From Duganella sp. OV510 (GTDB lineage Bacteria; Pseudomonadota; Gammaproteobacteria; Burkholderiales; Burkholderiaceae_D), in contig NZ_FNEQ01000010.1 in assembly GCF_900100205.1 (NCBI RefSeq), forward strand, positions 186,001 to 250,000: a DNA stretch of 64,000 nt, in the 5' to 3' direction. The translations under genes and the position numbers were made by a program. Below are positions 25,293-34,426 of the stretch, piece by piece (the stretch's first letter is position 1; each line of letters begins with the position of its first letter). The notes beneath the pieces were generated by a model. The model was not told where the DNA came from and did no database searches. It saw only the letters and a program-made list of their open reading frames with translations.

Positions 25293-28139
25293 TTAATTCG
25301 TTTCCAGGTCGCTCGACAAACCGATGCGGCGACGCTCGCCGGCCAGCACCAGCGGACCGGTCAGGTTGGACACCAGCCGCACCTCGCCATCGGCCACCGC
25401 GTGATCCAGCTGCTGCATCACGCGCGCGAACACACCGTCGGCACGCGTCGCCTCGGTGCTGTATAGCGCCGCCCAGCCATTGCGCCCCGAACGCTTGGCG
25501 ATGTACAGGCCCTGGTCGGCCAACTCCACCACCTGCGACCACGACAACAGGCGCGGCTGCTCCGGCAGGAAGGGGAAGCAGGCAAAGCCGATCGAGCAGG
25601 TCTTCGACAGCCGCACGCCATCCGGCAATTCGAAATCGCGTTCCGCCACCGCGCGGCGCATGCGCTCCGCCACGCCCGGCGCCTCATCGCGATGCGTGGC
25701 GCGCGCCAGCACCAGGAATTCCTCGCCGCCCCAGCGGATCACATAGTCAGACTCGCGGAACACCTCGCGCAGGCGCTCCTGCATCTGCACCAGGATCGAA
25801 TCGCCGGCCGCATGACCATAACGGTCGTTGACTTCCTTGAAGTGATCCAGATCCACCATGAAGAACACCAGGTCCTTGGCGGCCAACAGGTCACGCTCGT
25901 TCAACTCGCGATGCAGGCCGGCATCGTAGCCGCGCAAGCTCATCGCCACGTCGGCATCGACGTTCTGCAGGAAGAAGCGGCGGTTGCGCAAGCCGGTCAG
26001 CTGGTCGGTCAGGCTGACCTCTTCCAGCGCCCTGTAGGCCTGCTCCAGCTCCAGATTTTTCTCCAGCAGCTGCTCCTGTGTCGCCGCCACCTGGCGATAG
26101 GCGCTGGCGTTGTCCAGCGCGATGCCGCCATACGCGCACAAGGTGCGGAAGATCAGCCGCTCACGCTCACCGTAGGAATGCGCCAGCAGCGACTGCACCG
26201 TCATCACGCCCAGCACGCGCTCGCCGACGCGCAGCGGCGCAAACAGCAGGCTCAGTGTCGGCAGCGTGCCGGGAATCAGGTTCGGCGTCGTGCCCTCCTC
26301 GTCCAGCTCGACCAGGATCTCGCGCCGCTCGCGCAGGCAGCGCGCCGTATTCGCATTTGGATCGGCAGCGTCGATGCGCACGCGCGGCAAAGGCTTGCCG
26401 GCCTCGATGCCGAATTCGCACACCAGCGATTCGCCGTCCGGCTGCAACAGGAAGATCGAAAAGTGCGTGGCATCCAGCAGGCCGTGCACGTGACGGTCCA
26501 GCGCGCGGAACACCGCCGCCACATCCAGATGCGCGGTGATTTCCTGGCCGATGGCGCTCAGGTGTTCAAGCGTGGCGCTGGTCTGTTGCAGCACTTCGGC
26601 GCGCTGCGCTTCAGCGGCCGCCAGCTGGCGATGGTGCTCGCCCTCGGTCTGTGCGCGCTCGGTCTGGTACTGCACCTGCATGGCGATGGCGCGGTTGGTG
26701 GCTTCCTTGCTGTGTGTCTGGTCGCGCGCGGTGTTGGCGCGCAGCGCGATGTTGTACGCACGCTCGTAATCGCCAATGGCCGCATACTCGCGCGCCGCCG
26801 CATCCAGCAGCGTGCCAGGCACGGTATAGCCATCAATGGTGGCAGCGATTTCCAGCGCCAGCTGCAGATAGTGCAGCACGGCGTTGGGCGCCACCATCAG
26901 CTCGGGGACGGGCAAGTCGTGGCGGGCGTGGATATCGGCCAGTACATTCAGCGCGGCGATCTGGCTGGACGCATCGCCATGTTCGCGCGCCAGCGCCAGC
27001 GCGGCCTGGGCGGCGGTCAGCGCATCGTCGGCGCGCGCCAGGTGCGACAGCGCGTGCGCCTGGCCGCGCCGCGCGCTGCTCTGGAAATCGTTCTGCCGCA
27101 GTGCGTCGCCGCGCACCGCCAGGCGGGTGAAGCTGTCCAGCGCCGCCGCATGGTTGCCCAGGTCCAGCGCCAGGTCGCCCTGGTACTCCAGCGCCACGGC
27201 ATAGGCGCGCGAGCCGGACAACGGCGCCAGCGTGGTCAGCGCCTCGCGCAACAGGCTTTGCGCCGCTTCGCGCTGGCCCAGCTGGCGCAGTGTTTCAGCG
27301 GTCTGCATCAGGCACATGCCGATGCTCAGCGGCCAGCCGCTCGGACGCGCCAGGTCAAGGCCGCGCTGCATCCAGTCCAGCGCCGCTTCGTGCGCATTCA
27401 GGCTGGTGAAGCCGTTGCCGATATTGGTGGCGACGATGATGGCGCGGCGGATCTGGCCAGTGGCCAGCGCGGTTTCAAAGCTCAGCATCAGGTGGCCGAT
27501 GGCGCGCCCGTATTCACTGCGCTGGAAGGCGCAGGTGCCGAAGAAGTCGCTGACCCAGCCGGCGGCGATCGGCGGCAGGCGGTCGAGGTCGTTGCTGAAA
27601 CGGCCGTTCCAGCGCTGCTGGGCGGCGCGGCCATCGCCAAAGGCGTCGCAAATGCCGGAGGCGGCGTCGATGATATCGATGCGCACCGGATCGGCCGCCA
27701 CGCGGGCGGCAGCAGCGGCCTGACGCAGCCAGTTGTCGCCCTCAACGCTGAGACCGCGATCATTGCAAGCCCACGCCATGATCCAGCAGGCGTCGGCACG
27801 GCAGGCGGCGGCCGAGGCGGGCAAGGTGTCGGCCGCCTGTTCGCACAACAGCAGGGCCTGTTCTGCGTGGTAGTGGGCCATGTCGAGTTCGCCGCGCAGC
27901 CAGGCCGGCTCGGCGGAGATCAGATGGAGACGCGCGCGCTGCACCATGACAGCGTCGGGCGCCAGCAAGGACAGCAATGGGACCAGCTCGGCGGACAATT
28001 GCTGCGCACGTGCTGGATCGCGCTGGCGCAAATGCCAGGCGAGCGCCATCAACAGCTTCAACCGTTCCGAACCTTGCACTAAAGGCAATGCCGCATCCCA
28101 GCGCGACAGCTCGTCGTCGAGCGCAAACATGTCCACCAA
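25293..28139 (-). CDS. TPR–GAF–GGDEF diguanylate cyclase
   Basis: About 948 aa. The first 500 residues are TPR-like helical repeats, then a short coiled coil (QTEGEHHRQLAAAEAQRAEVLQ), a GAF domain (about 530-690) and a GGDEF domain (about 720-880) with intact WGGEEFLVLA active site and an RESD inhibitory I-site five residues before it, so it should make c-di-GMP and be product-inhibited. No membrane segment: a cytosolic sensor. Start choice is open: a TTG at 28139 has GAGG nine bases upstream, while the ATG at 28130 (MFALDDELS) is poorly placed for that site. It heads a possible cyclase-tag-mnmC transcript. Confidence 0.88.
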   Translation of the reverse strand: MVDMFALDDELSRWDAALPLVQGSERLKLLMALAWHLRQRDPARAQQLSAELVPLLSLLAPDAVMVQRARLHLISAEPAWLRGELDMAHYHAEQALLLCEQAADTLPASAAACRADACWIMAWACNDRGLSVEGDNWLRQAAAAARVAADPVRIDIIDAASGICDAFGDGRAAQQRWNGRFSNDLDRLPPIAAGWVSDFFGTCAFQRSEYGRAIGHLMLSFETALATGQIRRAIIVATNIGNGFTSLNAHEAALDWMQRGLDLARPSGWPLSIGMCLMQTAETLRQLGQREAAQSLLREALTTLAPLSGSRAYAVALEYQGDLALDLGNHAAALDSFTRLAVRGDALRQNDFQSSARRGQAHALSHLARADDALTAAQAALALAREHGDASSQIAALNVLADIHARHDLPVPELMVAPNAVLHYLQLALEIAATIDGYTVPGTLLDAAAREYAAIGDYERAYNIALRANTARDQTHSKEATNRAIAMQVQYQTERAQTEGEHHRQLAAAEAQRAEVLQQTSATLEHLSAIGQEITAHLDVAAVFRALDRHVHGLLDATHFSIFLLQPDGESLVCEFGIEAGKPLPRVRIDAADPNANTARCLRERREILVELDEEGTTPNLIPGTLPTLSLLFAPLRVGERVLGVMTVQSLLAHSYGERERLIFRTLCAYGGIALDNASAYRQVAATQEQLLEKNLELEQAYRALEEVSLTDQLTGLRNRRFFLQNVDADVAMSLRGYDAGLHRELNERDLLAAKDLVFFMVDLDHFKEVNDRYGHAAGDSILVQMQERLREVFRESDYVIRWGGEEFLVLARATHRDEAPGVAERMRRAVAERDFELPDGVRLSKTCSIGFACFPFLPEQPRLLSWSQVVELADQGLYIAKRSGRNGWAALYSTEATRADGVFARVMQQLDHAVADGEVRLVSNLTGPLVLAGERRRIGLSSDLETN

Positions 28140-28293
28140 ATTGACTTTCCTCTACTGTGTTGCGACAGCGCGCCGTTGCGCTGTTACCGCATTATTCCAC
28201 AGTTTGCACGGTGCCCCGAGGTCACCCGCTAAGTGCCTGATAACACAGCACTTTCAGTACCGCAAGGAAACTATTTTGGTGGAAGCAACACGA

Positions 28294-28803
28294 TCAACGT
28301 TTGCTGGAGTTCAACTCTTTAGCGGTTTTCAAATGCTCGGCGATAACGGGTTCCAGCTTGGACGCCAGCGCCTTGACGTCGGCATCCTGGGCGGTTTTCC
28401 TGGCATTGCTGACTTTGGCGTGCGCCTCATTGTGATCCTTGACGCCAGCATTGGCGAGGTAAGCCTTGTCGAACGCAGCGCCCGACAGTTTCTGTAGTGT
28501 ATCTGCGGCCTTTTTGTGCGCAGCATTGGGCTCGGTCGGCAATTTGACACCCTTGGCGGTGGCCACCTTGGTCACGTCCTGCAAGCCTTGGGTATGTTCC
28601 TCCCTCATCTGCTGGGCAAAGATGGTGACTTCCCGCGTGTGCGACTTCTGCAAGGCCATCGTCGCCGTGGCCACCTCCGCAATATTGGCTTCCGCCAGAT
28701 CGATCAGGATTTGCTGATCGCCCTTGGACAACGATTGCGCGTGAACCAGGCCGGCGGCCAGCAGCGCCAGCGCGGCGCCGCCCAATTGAAGAGCTTTGTT
28801 CAT
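28294..28803 (-). CDS. DUF4142 periplasmic protein
   Basis: 169 aa. Signal peptide MNKALQLGGAALALLAAGLVHA, then the all-helical ferritin-like DUF4142 domain (SKGDQQILIDLAEANIAEV, then FAQQMREEHTQGLQDV). Such proteins are exported and often linked to envelope stress, but their function is not established. GGAGGAACC precedes the ATG. Nearest neighbours appear unrelated, and 154 bases with nothing recognised (28140-28293) separate it from the cyclase gene. Confidence 0.85.
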   Translation of the reverse strand: MNKALQLGGAALALLAAGLVHAQSLSKGDQQILIDLAEANIAEVATATMALQKSHTREVTIFAQQMREEHTQGLQDVTKVATAKGVKLPTEPNAAHKKAADTLQKLSGAAFDKAYLANAGVKDHNEAHAKVSNARKTAQDADVKALASKLEPVIAEHLKTAKELNSSKR

Positions 28804-28870
28804 GGTTCCTCCGTGAGTGAGTTTTCATTCTATGGAGAATTGCAAACGGCAGCCGCACCTTACCAAAGGG

Positions 28871-28895
28871 AAAAAAAGCGGCGCCGCAGCGCCGC
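28871..28895 (-). terminator. Rho-independent terminator of the hxlR-type gene
   Basis: On the minus strand GCGGCGC–TGCG–GCGCCGC is a 7-bp GC stem closed by a UNCG-family tetraloop, followed directly by seven Ts. It begins about 24 bases past the stop of the HxlR-family gene. Confidence 0.8.
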
Positions 28896-28918
28896 CGTGG
28901 TCATGCCTGGCTGGCAGG

Positions 28919-29416
28919 CTAGGCGCGTGCCGGCTGGTTGATCTGGATCAGGCGCGAACGCATGACATCGGTGGCCGCCGGGCCGGGCGCGAACATATAG
29001 TCCTCATCATTGATGGCCAGGCCGCTGTTGGCGTCCACCAGCACCTGGTCGGCTGGCTTGCCGGTTTCACGGCTGACCACCAGCAGGCTGGCCCCTTCCG
29101 GCGCCAGGTGGTCGTTGCCCCAGGCGACGAAGGCCAGCAGCACCGGCTTGAAGTCGCGGCCGGCCTTGGTCAGCACGTACTCGTAGCGCGGCGGACGGGT
29201 GCTGTATTGGCGCCGTTCCATCAGGCCGCCCTCGACCAGGCCGGCCAGGCGGCGGGTCAGCATGTTCGGGGCAATCTTCAGGCTCTTTTCAAATTCGTCG
29301 AAGCGGGTCAGCCCGTAGAAGGCATCGCGCAAGATCAGGATACTCCACCACTCTCCCACTTTTCCCAGGCTGCGGGCGATCGGGCAAGGCATGCTGCCAA
29401 AGTCGGTATGTTTCAT
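28919..29416 (-). CDS. HxlR-family winged-helix transcriptional regulator
   Basis: 165 aa. The HxlR domain occupies the first 100 residues: CPIARSLGKVGEWWSILILRDAFYGLTRF with a Cys at position 11, then the recognition helix region LKIAPNMLTRRLAGLVEGGL and the wing RPPRYEYVLTKAG. The C-terminal 60 residues (ETGKPADQVLVDANSG) are a common extension. AGAGGAG lies just before the ATG. Cys11 could make it redox- or electrophile-responsive, as in some relatives. No obvious target gene adjoins it. Confidence 0.9.
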   Translation of the reverse strand: MKHTDFGSMPCPIARSLGKVGEWWSILILRDAFYGLTRFDEFEKSLKIAPNMLTRRLAGLVEGGLMERRQYSTRPPRYEYVLTKAGRDFKPVLLAFVAWGNDHLAPEGASLLVVSRETGKPADQVLVDANSGLAINDEDYMFAPGPAATDVMRSRLIQINQPARA

Positions 29417-29843
29417 TTTGCTACTCCTCTATGTCAGATTATCAACAAAATCGTCAGATCGCCATGGCTTCAGACTGAGTGACTTGCATGTTGGACGCAA
29501 GAAAGTGTGACTTTTTTAAGTGATGGAACCGTTGTGACAATGTGTGTATTTTCAGCCTTCAATTTCGTCTCCTTTTCTACCCTGTGTTTTTACTACTTCC
29601 CTCTATGAAAAACGTGGCTTTCCTTCCGGTTTTTATCCCTCCACCTTAGGCTAAAAAACCACGGCAAAAACTCTCCAAAAATCACTTTATTTCCACACAT
29701 AAATTTCTGTGTAGAATGTGAACATTCGAGAGATTGTTTCCACAGGATAAAATTCTTCCTATAGATCAACTTCTTGAATTGGTTGGCTACCTGGACAATG
29801 TAGCCGCCCACCCGAAGGCTACGCACCTCAACAACGTGTGAAG
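29417..29843. other. AT-rich intergenic region, no gene supported
   Basis: 427 bases, visibly AT-rich against the window average, between the HxlR gene and the small secreted-protein gene. It contains an inverted repeat GAATGT-GA-ACATTC near 29714-29727 and several T-runs. A 77-codon open frame on the minus strand (29593-29826) has no ribosome site and an unconvincing sequence. The region presumably holds the promoters of both neighbours. Confidence 0.6.
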
Positions 29844-30158
29844 ATGAAAACTTTTACTAAAGCATTCGCCATCGTTCTGTTTAGCCTGCCACTGATCGCC
29901 AGCGCAGCCGGCAAAACCGCGTCCGCCTCGATGCAGGTGACGTTTGAGGTCAAAGAGTCCTGCAACGTGCAAATCTCTGCCGCAGCGGCCGAAACCGCCA
30001 CCAACACCGGCAAAACCGCACCAGCGGTGGCCTGCCAGCTCAAAACCCCTTACCAGATGACCCGCAACGCCGACCAGGCAGCCAACACCAGCCGCGACGC
30101 GCAAGCCACCGCCCTGCGCCAGCAAGCCGCCACCGGCGAGTGGACCATCACCTTCTGA
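29844..30158 (+). CDS. Small secreted protein, spore-coat-U/pilin-like
   Basis: 104 aa from ATG at 29844 (a GTG two codons earlier is possible). Signal peptide MKTFTKAFAIVLFSLPLIASA, then a short body with two Cys (KESCNV, VACQLK) spaced as for one disulphide, and a C-terminal beta strand (GEWTITF) like fimbrial subunits. The chaperone-usher genes beside it encode a CsuCDE-type pilus, so it may be a minor or remnant subunit; it is about 60 residues shorter than a full spore-coat-U domain. It is encoded on the opposite strand and converges on that operon. Moderate confidence. Confidence 0.6.
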   Translation: MKTFTKAFAIVLFSLPLIASAAGKTASASMQVTFEVKESCNVQISAAAAETATNTGKTAPAVACQLKTPYQMTRNADQAANTSRDAQATALRQQAATGEWTITF

Positions 30159-30177
30159 ACCGTATCCCCGGCGACGC

Positions 30178-31197
30178 TCAGAACGACACCGTCGCCGTCA
30201 CCGAATCCTTGTAATTTCCCGGCGCCGGCGTCTGCTGCGGCGGCACCAGCCCATACACCGTGCGCGCCTGCGTGGCGCCAGTCCCGGTGCCACTGAAGAC
30301 CGTGGTGCCACCGTTGCCATCACCCAGACCGGCGCCGTCGAGCGTATTCGAAATCGTGTAGGTCACCAATTCATTGGACGGCCCGCCGATCATTTTTCGC
30401 AGCGCGTAGGTATTGCCGGCCGTATTGCCGGCGTCAAACGTGACTGTGTATGCAGTGTTCAGGCTGCAGCGGGTGGTCAGCGTCGCCGTGCTGCGCACCG
30501 CGCTGCTCAGCAGCGAACTATCGGGGAACACCAACGTGCCGACATTGATGGTGCAATCGTTGATCACCGGCGCGCTGACGGTGAACGGCATCGACACCGA
30601 GGTGCCCAGCACGCAATTGGCGGTGCCGGTCAGGAAGAACATATAGCGCATCAGCACATTGGTCGAGCCAAAGTTCGAGCTGAAGGTCAGGTTGCCCGAA
30701 CTCACGTCCATCGACGACAGCGTGGCGTCGGCGTTCAGCTTGCCATACAGGTTGACGTTCTGTACCAGCGAGCCGATCACATTGTCGCTTTTGGTCAGCG
30801 TAAAAGTAATGACGTTGGCCGCCGTGTCGGTGCCGCTCCAGCCGCCCCACACCTTGGCTGGCGCATAACTGGTATCGGTGTACAGGTTGTAGTTGATCCG
30901 CTTGCTGCCATTGGCCAGCTGGCGTGGAATCGTCGCATTGGCATTGCTGTTGCCATCGCCGCCGCCGAGGTACAGGCACACGGTGGCGTTGGGGAACAGC
31001 AGGCCGGCGAGGAAGCTGCTCCAGGTGCAGGTGACCTTGAAATTGGCGTTGGCGTAGACGTCGGTGGTGCTGATCGAGCTGACCGACGGGAACACGATAT
31101 TGGTCTGCGCCACCGTGCAGGCATCGGCGCGCGCCTGGCCGCAGGCCAGCATCAGCAGCATCCCCAGCAGCAGCAGGCAACGGCGTGCGCGCATCAT
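30178..31197 (-). CDS. Spore coat U-domain protein, probable pilus tip subunit (CsuE-like)
   Basis: 339 aa. A signal peptide (RRCLLLLGMLLMLACGQARA) is followed by two spore-coat-U domains: one starting ACTVAQTNIVFPSVS (about residues 30-180) and a second starting DCTINVGTLVFPDSS (about 195-339) that ends in the strand DSVTATVSF used for donor-strand exchange. A two-domain subunit at the end of the operon is typical of the CsuE tip adhesin. The ATG overlaps the usher stop (ATGA). No CsuA/B-like major subunit lies in the operon. Confidence 0.85.
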   Translation of the reverse strand: MMRARRCLLLLGMLLMLACGQARADACTVAQTNIVFPSVSSISTTDVYANANFKVTCTWSSFLAGLLFPNATVCLYLGGGDGNSNANATIPRQLANGSKRINYNLYTDTSYAPAKVWGGWSGTDTAANVITFTLTKSDNVIGSLVQNVNLYGKLNADATLSSMDVSSGNLTFSSNFGSTNVLMRYMFFLTGTANCVLGTSVSMPFTVSAPVINDCTINVGTLVFPDSSLLSSAVRSTATLTTRCSLNTAYTVTFDAGNTAGNTYALRKMIGGPSNELVTYTISNTLDGAGLGDGNGGTTVFSGTGTGATQARTVYGLVPPQQTPAPGNYKDSVTATVSF

Positions 31198-33512
31198 TGC
31201 ACCGCCTTGCAGGCCAGCGGCCCGACGGTGGCCATCGCATTGCCCGGCTGCGGCTGATAACTGAACTCGACCACGCACGGCACGCCCTCCACGCTAGCCC
31301 GCAGATGGTTGAGCGGCTGCAGGCGGTCGACAAAGGCCACGCCGTCAAAGCCGACCACGGTGGTGTTGCCGCTCTCAACGTGCAGCACCTGGGTGCCGGC
31401 CGCCAGCGGCTTGCCGCTTGCATCGTGCAGGATCACGCTGACCGCCTCATATTTCTCCACCGGGAAGCGCACCAGCACACCGGACATGCGCGCCGGCACC
31501 ACGCTCTGGCTGCTGCTGGCAATGCGCGCGTCCAGCGGCAGTCGCGAGATGTCGATGCCCACCTGGTTCTGCAAATACGGCGTCAGATTAGGCACCAGCA
31601 TGTAGCCACTGCTGCTGGTGTGGCCGATCACCTGGTTTTCCTGCATCACCGGCACGCCCGCCACGCCATCGGTCGACACCAGGCCGAAGCCGGCGCCAAC
31701 CTGGCGTGCCGCGTGCACGCTGCCATCCATCACCACCAGCGAGCCAGCGATATCCACCGACGAGTTGCGCACGCCGTTGCTGTCCATGCTGTAGCCGGTG
31801 ATCTGCCCGTAATTGCCAAGATAGGTCAGCTGCGCCTGGCGCTGCGGGTTGCCATTGGTATCCGACGATTGCAGGCCCCAGCCGAAGCCGCCGCTGTAGT
31901 CGGCGGAGCGTGTCACCGTGTAAGTGGTGGTGCGGGCGTCATTCTGGCGGTTGCGGCTGGCGGTGGCCGAGATGCGGTCGCCGAAGCTGGCGCTGAGGCT
32001 GAAAAATACGCCGCGCGCCTTGTCGTCGCGGTAGTCGCGGAAGGCGCTGACGCTCAGGTACAAGCCCAGTCCCAGCGAGGCCGAATAGTTGAGCGCCACC
32101 ACCCGCGCCGGCGGCAGCAACGGTGCACGCAGGCTGACCGCGCTGACGCTGATGCCCTGACCGCCAGGCAACGAGACGCCGATATTCAGGCGGTCGCTGG
32201 CGCGCACCACCGGCGAGCCTTCCGCCGTGCCCATGTCGCTGTAGTTGGCCGTGGCCCGCTGCGATTGCAGGTCCAGGCTGACGCGTGAACTCAGGTATTG
32301 ATAGCCCAGCGTGGCCTGGCCACCGCTGGCTTTGGCGCCATTCGCCTTGCCGCCACTGCCGGCCAGCGAGCCGCTGATGACGCCGCCCTGCCCCAGCCGC
32401 CACAGCAGGCCGCCGCCACCGTTGAGCACGCCATTGCCGGCCTCGCCGTGCGCTTCCAGCGTCAGGCTGTTGCTGATGCCGCGCCGCAGCGAAGCGCTGA
32501 GCGCTGGCGAGCGTGCATAGCCAAACGAATCGCTGGTGTAGCGGCGCCGCAACGCGCCCAGCTCAACCGAATAATCGACCAGCCCTTCAGCCAGCATGCG
32601 CGTGTCAACATACAGCGGCACGCTGGTGCTGATCGCCCGTCCGGCGGCGTCGCGCGTGACCAGCGTGGCCTGGCCGGCGCCGTTGATGCCGGCCACCTGG
32701 TTGATGACAAACGGGCCGGACGGCACTGCCGTGTCGACCTGCCGCACGCCATTGATATACAGGCTGACCGCGCTCGGCACCACCGCCGAGCCGCCCAGCG
32801 AGGCGGTCGGGAAAGTCAGCAAGTCCGGCCGCAGGTCGAAGCTGCGGCGCCATTGCACGCCGCCCATGCGCAGCGAACGCGACCAGGTGAGCGACGACGA
32901 AATCAGGTCGCCGAACTGCCAGGTTTCCAGCGTCTCCGGATCGGAGTGCACCCAGGCGGTATCGAAGCGCACGTATTCGCGCAACTGGCTGCTGTAGTTG
33001 AACACGCCGGTGCTGGTCAGCACGCCGCTGTTGTTGAAGTAGCGGATTTCATTGGCCACCGAGGTGCTGCGGTCCTTGCCCAGCCGGCTGAAAGCGTCGT
33101 AGTTGATCACCGCGCCGGGCGTCACGCTGGCCACGCCAGGCTTGCGCACGGTGCGCGCCGATACCGCGATCGGCGCCCGCAGCGCATCGTCCACGCGCAG
33201 CGCGATCGCCTGGCGCGCCGCATCATAGGTGTAGCTCAGGCCCTTGACCCGGTCGAGGTCGAACTCTTCCACGCTGCTGACGCCAAACAGCTGGGGATCG
33301 AGCTCCAGCTCGCGCAGGTTCTGCACGCTGCTGCGCAGGCCAGATTGCTGGCCACGGGTGAAACGCAGTATCAGGCCGGTCGCTTCGCCGTTCAAGGTTA
33401 CCTCCAGAAATAACTCTTCATCCTGCGGTGGCGGCGACGGCGGCGTCTGCGCCAGCGCGCCACACATCAGCCACCATGTCAGCAAGCACCACCAGGCCAG
33501 CCGGCGCCGCAT
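31194..33512 (-). CDS. Outer-membrane fimbrial usher (CsuD-like)
   Basis: 772 aa. Signal peptide (LAWWCLLTWWLMCGALA), N-terminal chaperone-binding region (ELFLEVTLNGEATGLIL), then the large beta-barrel (VNYD/FGDLISSSLTWSRSLRMGGVQ, plug region VPSAVSLYINGVRQ) and a C-terminal globular domain (VSVILHDASGKPLAAG). It threads chaperone-bound subunits through the outer membrane. It starts 6 bases after the chaperone stop and overlaps the tip-subunit gene. Confidence 0.9.
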   Translation of the reverse strand: MRRRLAWWCLLTWWLMCGALAQTPPSPPPQDEELFLEVTLNGEATGLILRFTRGQQSGLRSSVQNLRELELDPQLFGVSSVEEFDLDRVKGLSYTYDAARQAIALRVDDALRAPIAVSARTVRKPGVASVTPGAVINYDAFSRLGKDRSTSVANEIRYFNNSGVLTSTGVFNYSSQLREYVRFDTAWVHSDPETLETWQFGDLISSSLTWSRSLRMGGVQWRRSFDLRPDLLTFPTASLGGSAVVPSAVSLYINGVRQVDTAVPSGPFVINQVAGINGAGQATLVTRDAAGRAISTSVPLYVDTRMLAEGLVDYSVELGALRRRYTSDSFGYARSPALSASLRRGISNSLTLEAHGEAGNGVLNGGGGLLWRLGQGGVISGSLAGSGGKANGAKASGGQATLGYQYLSSRVSLDLQSQRATANYSDMGTAEGSPVVRASDRLNIGVSLPGGQGISVSAVSLRAPLLPPARVVALNYSASLGLGLYLSVSAFRDYRDDKARGVFFSLSASFGDRISATASRNRQNDARTTTYTVTRSADYSGGFGWGLQSSDTNGNPQRQAQLTYLGNYGQITGYSMDSNGVRNSSVDIAGSLVVMDGSVHAARQVGAGFGLVSTDGVAGVPVMQENQVIGHTSSSGYMLVPNLTPYLQNQVGIDISRLPLDARIASSSQSVVPARMSGVLVRFPVEKYEAVSVILHDASGKPLAAGTQVLHVESGNTTVVGFDGVAFVDRLQPLNHLRASVEGVPCVVEFSYQPQPGNAMATVGPLACKAVQ

Positions 33513-33518
33513 CCCGGG

Positions 33519-34244
33519 TCAGTCCACCCTGGCCACGGTACTGGCGCTGGTCGGGCGGGCGTTGATATTGGCCTTGACCGCCACAGTCCCGTTCAGATCG
33601 GCTTCGCCAGACGTGGGCAAGCGCCACTCGCGCACCCTGCCCGCCAGCACATAGCCAAACAGGCCGGTCGCAATCTCGAATTGCTGGCCGGCGGCATTGC
33701 TCAGCTGTAGCGCGCCGATCTGTGCGCGCTGGGTGCCGCTGTTGCGGACTCGCAACATCCAAATTCCCTCTTTCTTGAACACGCTCCAGGCCAGCGCCGG
33801 CGCCGCGCGCTCATCGGCCGGCAGCACAAACAGCGGCACCGAATAGCGCAGGCGGATGTCGACGCCGCTAGCCGGGCCATCGTCCTTGGGTATCTCGTCG
33901 ATCAGAATGCGGTAAGTCAGCTCGCTGGCTGGCAATTGCTCGTTGCGCCGGACCAGCCGTATCATCTGGCTGCTTTTTGGTCCGATCTGGATGATGGGCG
34001 GGCTGGCCACCACATCGGTCGTTGGCGTCAGCACGTCGTCGCCGTCTTTTTGTTCCCACTGGTAGACGCGCACCTGGCCGTACACCGCCACCTCGCCGAG
34101 ATTCTGCAGCGTGATGCCGCTGGCGCCTTGGCCGGCGCGCAGGTTGATCATCACCGGCGAAATCTGCAGATTGGCCGCCATTGCCGGCAACGCCAGCGAC
34201 GCCGCTGCTATCAGTCCTAATATTCGTGTGCGCACCCCAGTCAT
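33519..34244 (-). CDS. Periplasmic pilus chaperone (CsuC-like)
   Basis: 241 aa. Signal peptide ending AMAANL, then a PapD-like two-domain immunoglobulin fold: LQISPVMINLRAGQGASGITL, QNLGEVAVYGQVRVYQW, the G1-type strand region QMIRLVRRNEQ and YRILIDEIP. It folds subunits and delivers them to the usher encoded next. GGAGGG lies just before the ATG. First gene of the operon; its promoter must lie in 34245-34426, shared with the divergent regulator. Confidence 0.9.
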   Translation of the reverse strand: MTGVRTRILGLIAAASLALPAMAANLQISPVMINLRAGQGASGITLQNLGEVAVYGQVRVYQWEQKDGDDVLTPTTDVVASPPIIQIGPKSSQMIRLVRRNEQLPASELTYRILIDEIPKDDGPASGVDIRLRYSVPLFVLPADERAAPALAWSVFKKEGIWMLRVRNSGTQRAQIGALQLSNAAGQQFEIATGLFGYVLAGRVREWRLPTSGEADLNGTVAVKANINARPTSASTVARVD

Positions 34245-34390
34245 CCACCCTCCGGTTGCTTATGATCAACACTCGATTCCATTATTAATGATCTAAAAAA
34301 ACCATGCTTTTGCAGGAGGAGACAACTGTTTTGCAAGCGTAGAAAACTATCAAAAATATTTAAAAGATAGGCATAATACGCAACAGGGAG

Positions 34391-34406
34391 TGATAAAACT
34401 TTATCA
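34391..34406. promoter_or_regulatory. Candidate operator between the pilus operon and its regulator
   Basis: TGATAAA-AC-TTTATCA is a perfect 7-bp inverted repeat with a 2-bp centre, 20 bp before the receiver/AraC gene. The whole 182-bp divergent intergenic region is AT-rich and also has a looser CTATC...GATAG repeat at about 34346-34369. It is a plausible binding site for the regulator encoded beside it. Confidence 0.4.
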
Positions 34407-34426
34407 ACCAAATTTCTGGGGACGCC

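Noticed and set aside
29593..29826. 77-codon open frame on the minus strand in the AT-rich gap
   Set aside because: No ribosome site, no recognisable domain, and it lies in what looks like a promoter region.
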